Positions 21,701 to 35,000 of a stretch of DNA of 64,000 nucleotides are shown here, in pieces. The notes below the pieces were generated by a model. That model saw nothing but the letters and a program-made list of their open reading frames with translations. It ran no database searches and was not told the DNA's origin. The DNA is from Sipunculus nudus (taxonomy: Eukaryota > Annelida > Sipuncula > Golfingiida > Sipunculidae). The stretch is taken from positions 40,784,527-40,848,526 of the forward strand of contig CM049308.1 of assembly GCA_026874595.1 (NCBI GenBank). The letters run 5' to 3'. The position numbers and the translations under genes were made by a program. The first letter of the stretch is position 1, and each line of letters opens with the position of its first letter.

Positions 21701-22830
21701 TTCCAAAGTTTCCGTACCTGAAGTATCATCATCATAGGTCCACTCTTGTTTACTCAAACCCACCCATGCTTCTTTACAGTATGAACTTGGCCAGTTATTT
21801 GACAACACTCGCACAGTATCTTGGTCGTATCTTTCTGGCAGTACCGCTAGATGTCCCCACTGGATGGTGCAATATACTTTAGCTGCCTCCCAAGAGAGGC
21901 TAATGCATGACATTGCATAGCAACGTCCTAGAATATTCATGCACCGAGGAGGCTCACATTCATGGCAATCTGAAAGTTTTTCAAAGTGTCATAGATATAT
22001 CCCAGGAGAAGGTGAAACTGAAACACTATGTATCAGGTGGTCGGATTAATGCTCAGAGAATATCAATGGGAATTTTTCAAAACTCCAATGAAAACTGAAA
22101 TATGTGGCATTTGAGGAAAACATTCACGAACCATGAGTTAATAATTCTGAGTCAAATCCGTTTATGTACAGTAAATATGCAAATCATGCAAATGATCCAT
22201 GAGGAGTTACTTTTTGGTATATCGTATTGATAAAAACTGTAATGAAATAATTATTCTTCATGCACATCACGTTTTATAAAAAAAAAAAAGGTACGCAAAT
22301 ACGAATAGAGCTGGGGTATTTTTATATAATATAATTAATATAACTGATTTATATTAAACACATTTACAATTTTAAAGTATTTGCTTTGTTTCGAGATAAT
22401 ATACATCAACTCCGAAGGAAGTGTTTGACTACATTATTGTGTTTATATGGGTTAATGCATTACGAGTGGTTATGAAAGTTACTGATAAAAATCGCAAATA
22501 AATTACCTGGGACACTGCACAACACGCCCCGGCCTGTGGAACACTTTCCTGTTTCTATTTGTTTTGCAGAAGTATTCAGATAACCACAATGAAACGATTC
22601 ATTTGTTCGCTTATTCATGATCCATTTTGCTGTAAATAGTCATGGAGTTTAATCAAATGATATTCAAGGTCAGTTTACCAAATGGCATGGTGCTTTCGGT
22701 TAAGAACATTCTGCGTATTATCATCTAGAGAGGGAGCAATGAAGAGAGAGATCTAACTTGGAAGCAGGACCAGGACTCGAATCTGATATAAAGCTCATTG
22801 CATAAGAATTATGATGAAATCCCGTATATG

Positions 22831-22861
<31 letters not shown>

Positions 22862-24306
22862 ATACTAACGACAAAAAAATAAAACAGGTATATCACGTAT
22901 AAGTAAGTTATGTCCAATAAATTTATTTATTTATATCCACACAATATAATATTATTATAAATAGAAAATTCTTGCAAAATTAGGGAGTAACTCACAAGGC
23001 TTTGAACAGTCTAACCATCTTAATTCGTCGTAATTTCTTCTTTTCAAACCAAGCCAAATAGTATATATTTTAGTCATATCCATGGATTTTCCAATTTCTT
23101 GATAGTCAGAATCCTGTATTATGATCGGGAGCTGCAGACCCCTTTTCCTGCACACCGCGTCAGCTTGCTTCCAAGATGTACATGAACGGTTGGTCACATC
23201 TGAAGCTGTAGGAGCTGAAACGGAGGGTCACACTGACAAATTTAAATTCCTGTTGCGGATGAATTTACCCAGTATAATCCATATCAGATTTCACCAATTA
23301 CAATTTAGTAACCGTCCTGATGTGTTTATGTGTGGGAGTTCTTTACACATGCATACTTATATTATACATTGGAGCTTAACGACTACATTTTATTTACCTT
23401 AATTCAACATTTATGTTCGGCAGGCTTCACAAACCTTTCCTTTGTCAATTTCTTAAGCATATATAGCTGATATGAATACTAAACATTCTTGTGGAGGCCT
23501 TCAGCTCCACTTTTGTTAGTGGGCATAGTTACAGGGGCGCAATCCAGTCACCCCCAATCCCCCCCCCCCCCGGCCCTGTCCTCACACACTCACACACACA
23601 GGCCCTTGTAGCGGGGTATTCCATGTTTAACAAATCTCCCACCGTACCCATTCCCATTTTCTCAATATAGAGTAATATTAATAATGTCATCAGCGATGGA
23701 TCCAGACAAAATTTCTGTGGAGCCATGTATTTTCAAGCCCCCTCCCCCTTTGCGGTTTGGAAAATTTTGTGTAATTTTAATTAAAAATATAAGCAATATT
23801 AAAGCAATATGGATATAAAATAAGGGAATACATTTTTTCCTTCAGAAATCTTCAAGAAGTAAAAACCCTGCCCTTAAAATTCTAATCTATTAAACCTAAA
23901 TTTTATCAATATGAGCATTTATTGGCTGGGTAAACCATAATGGCGTAGTAACGGATGGGTAATGTTATAATATCAGTCATTTTTTGTATTTTATACATAT
24001 CTAAATGACAGGATTTAATCGATATTTGAGGAATATTGCAACACTGTGTCACATTTATGTTTATACATTATTGATTGCAATTAGAGCCTATTTTTATTCA
24101 CAAAATGAAATTTATTTTATTTGCAAAATGTGTGTGTGAGGGTTGTGACATAACATGGTATGTCCCCCCATTCCCACCCCTGACCCCCAACTAAATTCCG
24201 CCCATGGGTAATCGGATTCACCAGTTCACCTGACACGCTGAGCAATAATAAAAGGGAACTCACCACAGTTAAAGAAGAGAAGAACGGACAGTATCGTTAA
24301 ACCCAT
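18745..24306 (-). CDS. Two-CTLD type I transmembrane receptor with short tyrosine-motif tail
   Basis: Ten coding exons, in transcript order: 24264-24306, 22996-23214, 22507-22629, 21718-21969, 20535-20669, 20096-20173, 19727-19836, 19283-19399, 19043-19087, 18745-18795. They sum to 1173 bp, giving 390 residues and a stop. Exon 1 is a signal peptide (MGLTILSVLLFFNC). Exons 2+3 form CTLD-1 (SWKQADAVC, IWLGLKR, CGYL, VLCSV) and exons 4+5 CTLD-2 (SWEAAKVYC, AWVGLS, WEIGEPS, WKAVSC, YTC). Exon 6 is an acidic stalk. Exon 7 is the TM helix (APVVCAFCIISTMIIALFL). The tail holds FYEEMVPI, a YxxM PI3-kinase-type site, and MYPGL. Neither CTLD has the EPN/QPD plus WND sugar/Ca2+ motifs, so a protein or non-canonical ligand is likely. 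It is head-to-head with the CTLD-NACHT gene. All introns around the ectodomain exons are phase 1. Confidence 0.87.
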
Positions 24307-24551
24307 TTTCAGTTAACATTTTGATCCCTTACGCCCTCCATACTGCCATTCCTGTGAGACAACGAACAAAATCTTTACACGCGGGCTTTGATACGCTTCG
24401 CTCTATAAGGACTTTGTTACACTGACCCAGTTACATGCAAATACATGATCATATATATTAAATGGATAGACTCAGGTATACATTTAACCTGCAGTTGGTC
24501 GCCTGAAGTCAGTGGCGAAAAGTTTTCTATTTTAGAAAAAAATCTGGGTAG
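24307..24551. promoter_or_regulatory. Putative bidirectional promoter between the paired CTLD receptor genes
   Basis: Only 245 bp separate the two divergent start codons. The interval contains a perfect octamer ATGCAAAT (24435-24442) near its middle, a TATAA on the + side (about 24399) and a TA-rich TATATAT stretch (about 24453-24461) that could serve the minus side. Untranslated first exons elsewhere are not excluded. Confidence 0.5.
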
Positions 24552-27500
24552 ATGATATTTCCAAAGCACGAATACTTGAACACTGTATTCATTTTATATA
24601 CTTTTCTCAGATGTTGTCTTTCAGCAAAAGGTAAGCCTTTGACATGCGTGACATTCATTATACAGGGTGATTATTGTAGCTAAGAATGATTTTATCACAC
24701 GTCATGCTATTATTTATAAAATATAATAAAAGATAGTACATTATAACATGGATTTAGGAAATGTGCCTATTTATATTTGTCTAACTGTCTTGTTGTGTGC
24801 TTATTTTTTACAGATGGAATGAGTTTTTCTAACGAGATTTTAACCAGGGATGAAGCAGAGCACATTTGCTCACCGAATGGACAATTGCCCATGCCTGATT
24901 CTAAGCAGATGCAGATGTTGCTCGGACGTAAAATGAGAACATGGAACTTGACATCTGTATGGTTAGCTGGGAGGCGTCACAGATTTAAGGAGTGGACTTG
25001 GTTAACCGGACGTATACAACGTAAGCTTTTGTTAGATATACTTATTCCGAGTCTTGTTGACGTTAAGGCACATATAATGTCTCTTTTACTTCCGTCCGAA
25101 ACCAATAAAAGTTAAAAATTTTCTTTCTGGCAAGGCCACGTGGAGAACTGTTTCGAGCTAAAGATATGCATGGAAACATACATGGATTATCCTTAAAGAC
25201 GATGTACTAACTGATAATAGATAGCATTATCCGTAAAACAAGACATGCAGGTACAACAACTATAATATTTTCCCATATATTAATTATATTTTAGGCTGAA
25301 AAATCACAGCAGTCATGTTACACTTAGACTGATCAGTCCATCATATGTCAATAATTCAGTATATTAAAAAGAATGTTTAATGCTCAAGTCAAATGTCCCT
25401 GTCACTATGTAAGGAAATAGGTCGACATATTGTTTAAAAATTATTATGAAATCAAAGTTTCACTATTAATGCTTCATTTTTTGTTGAATTCCTACATGTG
25501 CACTCCCCAGGAATAACCACAGAGATTGTGATGAAATTTGGTGTGCAGTGTGCATGCATTTCGATGTTGGTTAGCTATAACACATTGAAGACTGATGGTA
25601 CTTCCTACAAGTTATTATCGTGTAACAGAAAAAGAAATTATACCATCCACATTATCTATGCAGAGTTTGCAGAAAAAAATTGAACTGATCAGTTCAGGTT
25701 TGCAGTGGACCCAAGTGCAATATGATGAAGAAAAGGACAGTTTAAGTCTCAATATACACGTAAAAAAAAAAATATTTCTCTTATATCCTGTAAATATTGT
25801 CCGGAATTTGATCACCTCATTGATAATGTAGAGTGAAGTGTTTTGGGGGGTTTTTTTTGGCAGGGCTCAGTCTTTAGATACTCTGATGAATGTAAACCAT
25901 CTGAGCTATGGGGATTCCTGGCATATAGATACATTAAGCTTAAGTTAGTGGTTATATAGACTTTTAACCGTTTTCTAAAACAATTAGTAATAATAATAGT
26001 AATAGTAATAATATCATCAACTTATGAGTACCCCACTAGTGACCACTGGTCCTGTTATTTACTTTTCAGACAACCTGACAGCTGATGTTCTAGCCCACCA
26101 AAACTGTGCATACTACATTCAGAACACAACAGAAATCAGAGGCACAGAGTGTGCACGACCAAAGCTTGGGCACATCTGTGAGCTCAGAGGTATAGTAAGG
26201 CTTATTTTTTTCGAGTAAACCAAGCACATATATGATATATGCCATTACTTTTATAAAAAAATCACTGTATGGAAGTTTTTTTCATGCACTGATGGCAAGA
26301 TTTACGAAATTAAAATCTCCACCTCCCTAGCTCCAGTGGAGACGTTGTTTTCAGTGCTGGCGTCGTCGTCGCTGCAGTCGTCGTCGTCTGTAGGATATCT
26401 TGTGAACGCGACGACTTTTGAAAGGCTGCATATTGTTTCCGTTCATTTGAAACACAAATAGTTTCTACCAAAATCTCAAAAGCGTTCGAAAACCAATGAC
26501 TCGGACCTTCTCAAGGTCAAATCTGCCGAAATGTAATTTTTTTACCACATAACTTTTGAAGTGTTTCACATTAATTATCTCATCAAATTTGGTCACGACT
26601 TGTTTCCACGATGTTCTTGGACGATTTCGAAAACTGGTGACTTTGGCCTTTAAAGTCAAATCTGCTGATCTGTAGAATGTTTTGAGATAGTGCATATTTT
26701 TACCCCTAATGTTTTGGGATGGTCCATATGGCAGGGAGGGATATATCTGTTTTGCGCTGCAAAAACAAAATTATTCTAGTTATTTCATACTTCGATACAC
26801 ATGGAATCCATAATCATTGTCTTCAGCATAAACAACATGGAAATGGTTATATGGCGGGGTGGCTTCATTTAAAGTGCATAAGATTGTTTATTTAAGATTG
26901 TGCCGCCTGTCCTCGCACATGGGAAGGGCAGGCCTGCAGATCCATCAACAACACTTGTTTCTACTTCTATTGTGATGAGCTGAACTGGTATCAATCAAGA
27001 ACAGAATGCGCAACCAAAAACATGGATTTATCAGAGGTTACAACATCTTTACTGACCTGGCTGGCAAATCACGAATTCGCCTGCAGCCAATTTTTTGTAG
27101 GCCTTCGCCGGGAAGAATGGTTTGACGCAGGTACTGTTCGTGAAGATGCCGTCATGCAAAACACGCATCCATTTTTTTGTTAAGCTAAAGGGGCCTTGAA
27201 TAGTTACATCCGTATGAAAAACATACAGCCAAAGCTGCCTGTGTTTGAACCCCGCCAAACAAATGAGGCGATAGGTGCTCACATAATTTTGGAAAAGTAG
27301 AATTTAAAACACGTTTTTATTTATGCAAGCAAATGCTGTTAGTATTTATATCTATATATGTTATTTTATTTATTTAAAGCGACATAATTATCCTTTTATA
27401 AGGATCCCAAGCTTTCCTGGAAAAGTCAGGGAACTTGTGGAAATGCCTCAGATTAAGAGAAGTTTGTATGCTTCAATTAGCCAGAGAGAAAATGGTTGAT

Positions 27501-28988
27501 AATTTATATAAATTCCCGTTTGTCTAAAAAGGACACCTATTTGATATTTAATTCGCTCAAGAGAAAATGGTTGGTATTTTATATTAAATCCCTTTGTCTA
27601 AACAAGACACACATTTGATAACAGACTGTGGTAGCTTTTAATAGCTGCTACGGGAGAAGGGAGAACATTGTACGCCCGTGCCACGTACTTCATGCTGGGA
27701 GCAGACGTCTTCTGTAAAAGTCATCACTGGAACTGAATATTAAAATTGATCTTCGGGTTAGGGAAACAAAGTGGGCCTCGGTTTGTCGCCCTTATAAGTG
27801 TTCCGGCTGTTCCTCAAGGGTGACTGTTAGAAGGTCTATTGTACGTATACCCCTATACAAAACCAAAAGAACATGTCTTAGATTCACCACTGTACTGTGA
27901 ATAGTTTTTTTGTAACTATATGAAAACCATGTCAAACTGAAGTTAGGTAGAAAATATTAGTCTTGAATATTTAGATAACATCAGAGAAAACTCGGGAGCC
28001 GGTTGGGGGGAGGGTGTTAGAATTTGTTTTTACTGCAAATTTGAAATTACTGCATTTGATTAACGTATTCTACCAATCAGCATTTTTAATTAGACAAATT
28101 CTGACAGAAGGATCGCTAGATCGCAGTCATAGACCATTTCCAACAAAAAAAATATAAATCTGTAACTTGTCGGTAACTTTCATCTATTATGCATCCATAA
28201 ATCACAATTTCCTTAATGTTAAGTATGCCACATGCTCCACGGAACTAACATAACACACTTTTTCCAGATGGAAAGATATTGCCATATGCTGCATGGAATA
28301 AAGACGAGCCATCGAATGGGGACTGCATGGCAGTTGTAATAGACAACGGTGCTCCCAAATGGATTTCTAGTGCCTGTCAGATGAAAAGAAACACGATATG
28401 TGTAAGGAAAGGTTTGTATTTCGTTTTGACTTATCAAATATGTTGCGCTGTACTATAATTTAAACGCTTCATGTTCGGGACATTTCCATTTATATACTGC
28501 TTTTCCGTTGAACTAAATCAGTTTACACCGAATATAAGTTTTCTCATTTTTTACGTCACTAGATACTATATAACACATGTATAGGTAATCCGGGCCTGCA
28601 ATCAACAGCAGAGATACCGTTAGTGGGAACAGACTTCACTGTCCGCGTCGTGGGTCATGATTCAACGAAAGCCACACCCCCTTCACCAGGTAATGTAAAT
28701 ACCTTTCTTTTAATATATACATTCACTTGTTATATGTTTGAGTGGCACACCTTAATTACCCCTAGTTTCTTTTTTTTTTTTATTCATATCATAAGGTATT
28801 TTGGCAGATTTGAAGATTATTATTGGCGTGACCGTTTCTGTAGTGTTGGCGCTGGTACTTATTATTGCCATAGTCGTTGTTGTGGTAAGTTATGTTATGG
28901 ATTCCTTTGCCTTATGTGTATTTACGGATCAGTATCAACAGAAACACAAACACACACTTTTATATTAATTTACATAATATTTTATATC

Positions 28989-29056
<68 letters not shown>

Positions 29057-32000
29057 CGCAGATAGGTCAGCACAAATTCAAAGTTCAACAAAAAGGATAT
29101 TTGAAAGAGTAAAATTTGGACCTAGCTCCACACATAAGCTTTATAACCGGTTCTTATATAAAGCAAGCTTCACAACAAAGACATTGCGTCTGCTTTAAAT
29201 TCACCGTAATAAACAGAAACATGAATGAATCACCTTGTGTACCTTAAAGCCAGACGTCTGAATCTACAATTTCTGCATATCACTACTACCTATAACAGCA
29301 TATCGTTTATAATATCCTTGATATTTTCATAGGTGATTAGAAGACGAAGAATGAACCCGGCTTTGCCCAAGGATGAAAATGAAATGGAACCCCTCAGACC
29401 AGGTCAAATGTTTTCTATGTATTTTCTTATAAAAAAACATTCATAATTATGCCACATTGTTCACATGCCTTAATAAGTAATATATTATAGAGATGTACTA
29501 CAATTAATTTCTCGTTTATATCTGGTATCAGACAGCATTTGAAGCCTGTCACGGATGAAGTGTATATTATATTATATTCACACCTAAAAGCTTCAGCAAC
29601 AAGAAATTTCTGGCATCGGAATTGCCATAGTAACCTCGGGACAAATAACTCATCCCCCCCCCCACCCCGTTTAAAATAGGCCCCTTCTTCAGAAGCATAT
29701 ACTGACGTTTGTCAAGGCCAAGGCCACAAGGGTCAAGTTCACAAATGTTTGAACTTGTCCGACATCTTGGTAGAGACAATTTGCGTTTCAAAATTGAAGA
29801 AAAGAAAAGCAGTTATTCAAAAGTTACGGGGTTCACAAATATCCTACGTTTCTTCAGGTTTGACCTTGAAAGTCAAGGTCAAGATTCTTGAAAAATTCCG
29901 AGATTTTGGAGAAAAAAAATTTTGGTGCCAAATTTGAATGAAACACTTCATGAAGTTCTTCAAAAGTTAGGAAGTAAATAGGTTCCCAGATTTTACCTTG
30001 AAGACCAAGCTCAAGTTCACCAGTTTCAGACATGCCTGAGATCCTGTTGGAAACAATTTGTGTTTCAAATTTGAGGAAAAGGAATGCTGTACAAGGCTCA
30101 AGGTCACCAGTCTAAAAAAAATGTCTGAGGTTTTGGTTGAAACAATCTGTGTATCACATTTGAAGAGAAAATATAGGTTTTTATAAAAATTATGGGGTTC
30201 ACAGAAATTCTTAAATTTCGGCAGAGCTGACCTTGAAGGAACTCTTTCGACAACTTATCATCTGACATCTTTCATTTTGATATTCAGAAAGATATATGTA
30301 TCCACTTGAGAAGCAATTTTTTTTTGGCACCAAATATGGAAATACTCATATTTCAATGTCAATGCCACTCTCATAGTTAGGGTAAAAACAAATTTACATT
30401 AATTTCATCCTATAACTCATCTTATAACTCATGTGCATAACATGAAAGAAATCTGTCCATCATTTTTTACTTATAATGTTCCAGTACTGTCGAGTGGCAA
30501 TGCTAGAGGTATTAAAGAGGCCCAACACCTATAAAGCATGTTGAGTTAACACGAAAAATTGCTTCTTCCCTTTAAAATAAATCTTTACCTGCCAAAATAT
30601 TGCCTTGACACCGTTTGCCTACACCTATAAACGAGTGTTAAAAACAGTGGACCGGGCGCGATCGCAGGTGTCAACATAAAAACAGTGTATGGGGCCGTGT
30701 GCAGCAAGGAGCCACAACACGTGTCAATCAGGAGAAGACCTGACTAACTTGGCCAAAAAAAATATAATACATGTTCCCGCTGGCTGAAACGACGCGTATT
30801 GCTACTCTTAATCGGACCTCCGGTCACGAGGTCTTGTTATGGTTAATAGACACACATGGATTGTGTTTACCAAACGCAGAGCCGTAACAAGGTGTTAAAC
30901 AGCCGTATGCGAGGAAATGAGACTGTGTGCTGGGATGGTTCTGCTGGGAAACTATTGTATAAAGCAAAACTAAACTTAACTGATAGTGTAAAAAAAAAAG
31001 CATAATGTTGTTCCTGATTATGTCCCTTTAAAAGACACAAAAACATGAAAAGGATGATAGGTGGCGCCACTAGTCTCACAAACAAGAAATAGTTATCCAA
31101 GATATCCTTTGGTCAACTTGATTTTTGGACCAATCCATGCATCCCTTCTTGAGATATTTAACATTTTCACCAAAAATGGAAATATTGATGGTCAAAGTCA
31201 CTCTCCTTGTAAAAGTCAGTACCCCATTATAAAGAAGGCTTCGTCTGCTCAACCACAGCTATGCACATGTCAAGTTGGTAAAGATCTGTGACCTTTCTGA
31301 AACCATAGTATTCCTGACTTTGTCTTGGTATTCAGTGACATCATTTTGGTTCTAAAATAAGTTTATTAATCTGGTACATTTTCCAAATGGGAGCTGTCAG
31401 GTTGCAAAATTAACCTTTTTCCTAAATTGCTCAAGGGACTTTATCCTGAGAATTTTGAATTCTCATTTACTCAAGCATAAAGGCGATTGCCTGAGCTTTA
31501 AAACATCGATTTTATCCTGACCGACCTGTATGCTTATTCTACATTTATAATTTAACTAGCTGATAGACCTGATATACCGGGCTTATTACCGGGGTTAGGG
31601 AAATTTATTAACTGAGATGTGAAATGTTGGCCTATTATTCTAAAAGTTAACAGAAAATATAGGTTTTTAGTGGGAAACTGTCTCCATAAGATATGTATAA
31701 ACATTTTGGCACGACTGCAGAATAACTCACGCACCTCTCTGAGGCACAACACTTCTGTGAACAGAAAACGTTTCTATGTACAGCTGCTTGTATCTTAATT
31801 TTGCCGCTTACTTTTAAATTACATGAATCCTTAACATCCCACCGTCCGTCCGTATAAACTCATAACCTGGTGGAGACAGTGCGTGAGTGATCCTGCAGTC
31901 GCTCCAATATTTTTAACATTTATTTTGTGGGCTGTCCTCGTGTCAAGAAATTTAAACCCCGGTATGTTGACCTTGAAGACCTGGTCAGTGATGGTGCTGA

Positions 32001-35000
32001 CATTGCGGACCGGAATGAGACGCGGGGGCATTCAGGTTTTCGATGATATTTGACTGGATTCTATCGGTGGACGTATGAAGATTAGGTTGATGTGAGGAAC
32101 ACATGAAAGATTTATTTGATGTACGTTGCAAGGAAACTTCCTGAAGAAAGAAACCGAAATATGCATATCTCGTTAGTAGCAGAAGCGGACCCAAAGGGAC
32201 TCCATGCAGAGGGTCCGTATTCATTTTCAACAGCCGCAATTTTTTTTTCATCGTATCAGACAAATTTTGAGGCCTGAAACCCCAGACACCATTCCACCCC
32301 ACCCCACCCCACGCCTGTTTGTTAAATTGGGACCTTGAATTAGGTTTTGTCATTAATCCTCCGGGGTTGAACTCTCCATTTCATAAAGCGAGAAACATGT
32401 GTTTTTCTCTTTTACTGACCACGCACGTGGGTCAAATCCCTCATTGAAAGCAAGCGTTATTCATATGAACAATAGTTCTTAGTGTTAGAGGTTAAGTGAC
32501 CACGATGCACGCATTCCGGTGATTGCCGAAGGCAGTTCGGCCGTGCTCGGTAAAAAAACGGAAAAATCACTCAAAATTATATGTATATTAGAAATTATTT
32601 ATTTTCATATCGCCTATGTCACTGCGGGGATAATAACCTTTAAAATGATGTATGGCACAATATAGTACACAACGCGGTTTTAGAGAACATTGCGAACAAA
32701 CGTGAACCGAATTCCTTTCATAAGTATTAGATAGATCCTGTTCTGTGTTGTGCCATTTTTTTTTTTCCTTTGCAAAAGTGCATAAAAAACATTGACGCAC
32801 TCATCCCTTCATTTATGCTCAGCTGACTGAAAGTCATCTGTGCTATAGCGATCACTCTTTGTCCGTCGTCCGTCCGGCCGTCCGGCCGTCCGTCCGTTAA
32901 CAGGGCACAAATCGTAACCGCTGGACCTGGGAACTTCTCACTTGGCATCCTGGGAGGTCCATAAAAAATCTCCTTGGAAACCTGAATTTAGGTCTCTGTT
33001 ACCCATATTCCCCAAGCTGTTGGTCTCGTAAGTACCCCCCAGAAAAATAAAAAAAAAATTGATACGAAAGCTCAAGTATATGAATAACTACTGCATTGAT
33101 CACCATGATTCTGTGCATGAATATTGATCATGGAGTGTTCCATCAGTTCCTGCAAACTGGTGGCGCCAACTGTATTTTTTCCCTTTTTACGATTTTTTTT
33201 TCTCTATTTTGAGACCTTCAAAGAAGTTGTCAGTTGTTAACAAGGCACAAATCGTGAACACTGGACATGAAATCTTCTAACATGACATAAAGGGAGGCCC
33301 ATTAAAGTCTCTGTGGAAATGTGAAATTAGGTCTCTATTACCCATATTCTCGGAGCTATGGCGCTCATAAGAACCCCTCAGAATAATGAAAAATTTGATA
33401 CAAACGCTCCAGTATCTGAAGAACTAATGCACTGATCACCATGATATTTTGCATGCATACTGATCATGTACTTTTTCTTCAGTTGGTGCAGAGTGGTGGC
33501 GCCACCTGTATTTTTTTAAATGTTCACGCATTTTTTCTCTATTTTTGAGACCTCAAATAAAGCCTCATTTGTTAACAAGGCACAAATCGTAACCGCCTGA
33601 CCTAGAATCTTTATACTTCACATTTAGTGAGGACATTGAAAAATATCCTTGGAAACCTGAAATAAGGTTTCTGTTACCTATATTCTCCAAGCTATAGGGC
33701 TCGAAAGTACCCCAAAGAATAATTAAAATTGTGATACAAACGCTCCAGTATCTGAATAACTAATGCATTGATCAACATGATTAGCATGCTAAAGCCCCTT
33801 TCACACATACACGGATAGCATTACGTATCATCCCGGATCATCGTGTTAACTCCGTCATCACCGTGTAAACTCAGGGCATCACCGTGTTAACACCATGTTG
33901 CATCCATTGTGATCCTTGGCGCACCGGCATGTTCGAAGAAAAAATTAAACCTGCACAATTTTTCGTCCCGGAGTACACGGATGAAAAATCATCCGTATCA
34001 CTCCTTGTAGGCACCGTGCACCTCCGTGTAGCCACCGTGTACATCCGAGAGTCACCGTGTAGCCACCGGGAGCTCCGTATTGAGACCGGCACTTTCCGGG
34101 TACAAGTTTAAGTTTTTTCTCCGATAATGCTGGTGCACCACTGATGATTCTGGAACGATGAATATGTGAAAGATCGATTTACGAAATCGCGCTGCTGTCC
34201 CCGGAACACCACGGATTAAGGTCCGGGGTGATCCCTGTTGCTATCCGTGAATGTGTGAAAGGGGCTTTACTGATCTGTTTTTTCAGTTCCTACAGGCTGG
34301 TGACGCCACCTGATTTTTTTCAAATTTTCACGCATTTTTTTCCATTTTTGGGACCATTCAAATAAAGCATAATCTGTTAACAGGGTACACATCATCACTC
34401 TTTACCTAGAATCTTCTAACTTATCATCTAAAGAGGTCCATGAAAAGTTTTCATGGATACCTGAAATAAGTTCTCTGTTACCCATATCCTCCGAGCTATT
34501 GGGCTCGTAATTACCCCCAGAATAATTAAAAATGTGATACAAAAGCTTCTGTATTTGAATAACTAATGCATTGATTGCTATGATTCTTTGCAGGCCTTTT
34601 GATCATGGAGTGCTTCATCAGTTTCTGTAGACTGGTGGCGCCACCCGTATTTTTTCGATTTTTCACGAATTTTTCTGTAATTTTGGTGACCTTCAAATGA
34701 AGCTATCATCTGTTAACAAGCCATAAAATCGTTACTGTTTGACCTAGAATCTTCTAACTTAACAAACGGGGAGGTCCATGAAAAGACTTCACTGAAACCT
34801 GAAATTTGGTCTCTTGTAACCCACATCCTCTGAGCAATGGGGCTCATATGCACCCCCAGAACAATTAAAAATGTTGTACAAAGGCTTCTATATATGAATA
34901 ACTAATGCATTAATTGCCATGATTCTTTGCATGATTTTTTATCATGGATTGCTTCATCATTTCCTGTAGAATGGTGGCTACCCCCCCCCCCCCCCCCCCA

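Noticed and set aside
31985-32353. 122-residue minus-strand ORF in the large CTLD-NLR intron
   Set aside because: No recognisable domain, no splice signals in phase, composition like surrounding repeat DNA.
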